Assembly (NCBI GenBank): GCA_023150055.1
Contig: JAKLLP010000125.1
Coordinates: 1 to 6,613, forward strand
Origin: Gammaproteobacteria bacterium
Lineage (GTDB): Bacteria; Pseudomonadota; Gammaproteobacteria; Steroidobacterales; GCA-2729495
DNA: 6,613 nucleotides
Direction of reading: 5' to 3'
Shown here: positions 5,591 through 6,613 of the stretch, one piece after another
Numbering within the stretch: the first letter of the stretch is position 1
How the letters are laid out: every line of letters starts with the position of its first letter
Position numbers and translations under genes: made by a program
The notes under the pieces: generated by a model
What the model was told of the DNA's origin: nothing
Databases searched by the model: none
The model's input: the letters and a program-made list of their open reading frames with translations, nothing else

Positions 5591-6391
5591 TTACTTGCGA
5601 CGACGCAGGGCAGCCATGCCGGCCATGCCCAGGCCCAGCAGGGCCATGGAAGCGGGTTCCGGAACGAAGCGCTGGTTGGCATCGACCTGCATGACGAGCT
5701 GGCTGATGTCGCTGGAGTTGAAGGCGGCGTTGGTGCCACCGTCGATACCGTTGCTGAAGCCGGTCGGCAGGGCAGCGGTCAGGAAGGAACCCATCTGCAG
5801 GGTGGTCACGGCCAGGGTCTGAGCGGGATGCGGATCGATCAGGCCGTTCGGGGCAGCATCGACGGCGCCCGGCAGACCCTGCGAGCCGAAGCCGGAGGTC
5901 GCGTTGCTGGCGGTGAAGGAGCCGCTGAAGCCGGAGTCGAAGGAACCACCCAGGACCTTGGTGCCGTCGGCGATGCCAACACCGGTCAGCAGGTTGGCGT
6001 TCTTGGAAGCGTCTTGATAGACGGACCAGGAGCCGTAGTTCAGGTTGAACGTCTGCAGGCCGCCGAAGTCGAGGGTGACGGTCTCGTTAACGGTGGCGAA
6101 CAGGGTCAGCTCGAACGGGGAGCTGGCATCGAAGGTGTAGACGGTCTGGTTGCCGAGCAGCAGGGCAGCAGCAGCGCTCTGGATCGACAGGTTGAAGGTG
6201 TGGCCGACGCCACCAGCGTTGCCAGCGGCATCGCGGTAGTCGGTGGACCAGGCGCTACCGCCGGAGGACCAGTCGATGGAGTCGAAGGTGTAGTCGGTAC
6301 CGCCGATGTTCATCACGTAGGCGTTGGCGCTGGCGCTGGCCGCCAGGATGGCCGCGCCGGCGACCAGGCTCTTGAGAAGGTTCTTACGCAT
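5591..6391 (-). CDS. PEP-CTERM sorting domain-containing exported protein
   Basis: The product is 266 residues from ATG 6391, supported by an AAAGGAAA ribosome binding site; a TTG at 6412 is less likely. Residues 1-24 are a signal peptide ('MRKNLLKSLVAGAAILAASASANA', cut here for length after A24). The mature part is Gly/Ser/Asn/Thr-rich, predicted beta-strand and free of cysteine. The C-terminus is a textbook PEP-CTERM signal: V243-P-E-P246, a hydrophobic helix at about 248-261 and the basic tail RRRK. Such proteins are exported by Sec, processed by an exosortase (EpsH/XrtA family) and act with exopolysaccharide in biofilm or flocs. No exosortase is encoded in the window. Codons are strongly biased (AAC, TTC, TAC, ACC, GGC/GGT, TCC), suggesting high expression. 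The central domain is not one I recognise; a floc-associated PepA-like role is possible but unproven. Confidence 0.95.
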   Translation of the reverse strand: MRKNLLKSLVAGAAILAASASANAYVMNIGGTDYTFDSIDWSSGGSAWSTDYRDAAGNAGGVGHTFNLSIQSAAAALLLGNQTVYTFDASSPFELTLFATVNETVTLDFGGLQTFNLNYGSWSVYQDASKNANLLTGVGIADGTKVLGGSFDSGFSGSFTASNATSGFGSQGLPGAVDAAPNGLIDPHPAQTLAVTTLQMGSFLTAALPTGFSNGIDGGTNAAFNSSDISQLVMQVDANQRFVPEPASMALLGLGMAGMAALRRRK

Positions 6392-6397
6392 TGTTTG

Positions 6398-6405
6398 TTT
6401 CCTTT
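6398..6405 (-). promoter_or_regulatory. Ribosome binding site of the PEP-CTERM gene
   Basis: The minus strand reads AAAGGAAA, placing AAGGA 8 bases before ATG 6391. This supports the start that yields a normal signal peptide. Confidence 0.7.
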
Positions 6406-6446
6406 CGGTCAAATATTAGGGGCATGTGCGCTACCCGCTTTCTTAT

Positions 6447-6462
6447 AGCAGAAACCATGCCA
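6447..6462 (-). promoter_or_regulatory. Sigma-54 (RpoN)-type promoter for the PEP-CTERM gene
   Basis: The minus strand reads TGGCATGGTTTCTGCT, that is TGGCAT-N5-CTGC with exact GG-N10-GC spacing (two differences from TGGCAC-N5-TTGC). The predicted start is near 6436, giving a leader of about 45 bases. RpoN with the PrsK/PrsR two-component pair is known to drive PEP-CTERM genes in floc-forming betaproteobacteria, so a sigma-54 element is expected here. Confidence 0.65.
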
Positions 6463-6477
6463 GGAGAAATAAAAAAC

Positions 6478-6496
6478 GTTAAATCAGGTATTTAAC
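6478..6496. promoter_or_regulatory. AT-rich inverted repeat / IHF-like site upstream of the PEP-CTERM promoter
   Basis: GTTAAAT (6478-6484) and ATTTAAC (6490-6496) form a perfect 7-bp inverted repeat with a 5-base spacer, at about -42 to -60 from the predicted start. Bases 6482-6494 match the IHF consensus WATCAANNNNTTR with one mismatch, next to an A-tract at 6471-6476. IHF bending between an enhancer and the promoter is common in sigma-54 systems. It could instead be a dimeric regulator site. Confidence 0.42.
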
Positions 6497-6613
6497 AAGC
6501 TCGTCAGGTTTCGCCGAGGGCTACACCCTGAGCATGTGTAAAAAAACCCGACACGATTCTCCAAGGCTTGCGAAACGGATAGGGCGGGCAGCGCGAAAGC
6601 GGCCCCTGCGCAG
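6497..6613. other. Gene-free region upstream of the PEP-CTERM promoter
   Basis: I see no credible coding frame here. It holds an A-run at about 6540-6546, a short AGGG-N5-CCCT repeat at about 6517-6529, and the 18-base stretch 6555-6572 whose two halves recur upstream of the operon promoter. The window ends in the 8-bp palindrome CTGCGCAG (6606-6613). An enhancer for a sigma-54 activator would be expected in this region. Confidence 0.4.

Noticed and set aside
5492..6448. A 318-codon open frame on the plus strand opposite the PEP-CTERM gene
   Set aside because: It is Gly/Val/Gln-rich low-complexity antisense of a gene with a signal peptide and a PEP-CTERM tail; its end also runs through the promoter region.
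1..6613. tRNA, rRNA, CRISPR arrays, insertion sequences, attachment sites
   Set aside because: No cloverleaf or rRNA-like sequence, no regularly spaced repeats, no transposase or integrase frame, and no terminal inverted or target-site repeats were seen.

Overview
The window looks like chromosomal DNA from a high-GC betaproteobacterium, most likely of the Rhodocyclales/Zoogloea-Azoarcus-Thauera kind. That is inferred from a PEP-CTERM protein, GG-N10-GC (sigma-54 type) promoter elements, a pilus/secretion-type inner-membrane gene pair and the codon usage. The genus cannot be fixed from the sequence alone.

Plus strand, 1-2467. A 5'-truncated inner-membrane protein (PilN/GspL-periplasmic-like) overlaps by 4 bases a second single-pass protein (PilO/MshJ/GspM-like), forming a translationally coupled pair. 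After 70 bp, holding a 6-bp-stem hairpin, comes a complete GT-B fold glycosyltransferase of the UDP-glycosyltransferase (GT1/MGT) type.

Minus strand, 6391-2507, convergent with the glycosyltransferase. Going downstream, the order is: a PEP-CTERM exported protein with signal peptide, Pro-Glu-Pro and C-terminal anchor; a strong intrinsic terminator; then an operon of three genes. These are a membrane-anchored left-handed beta-helix (hexapeptide) acyltransferase-like protein (A), a LolC/LolE/MacB-like FtsX-family ABC permease, and a second membrane-anchored beta-helix protein (B). A and B are collinear paralogues. B has lost the histidines that A keeps in the usual catalytic loop. No ATP-binding subunit is encoded in the window.

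Regulation. Both minus-strand units have a sigma-54-like -24/-12 element upstream: TGGCAT-N5-CTGC for the PEP-CTERM gene and TGGCGC-N5-TTGC for the operon. The first has an IHF-like inverted repeat just upstream, the second a 12-bp palindrome at its predicted start. Both upstream regions share a 10-mer and an 8-mer. PEP-CTERM genes are known to be controlled by RpoN with PrsK/PrsR in floc- and EPS-forming bacteria. The most interesting reading is therefore that the acyltransferase-permease-acyltransferase operon is an undescribed envelope or exopolysaccharide-modifying module co-regulated with a PEP-CTERM protein. This is inference; the promoters and gene architecture are read directly from the sequence.
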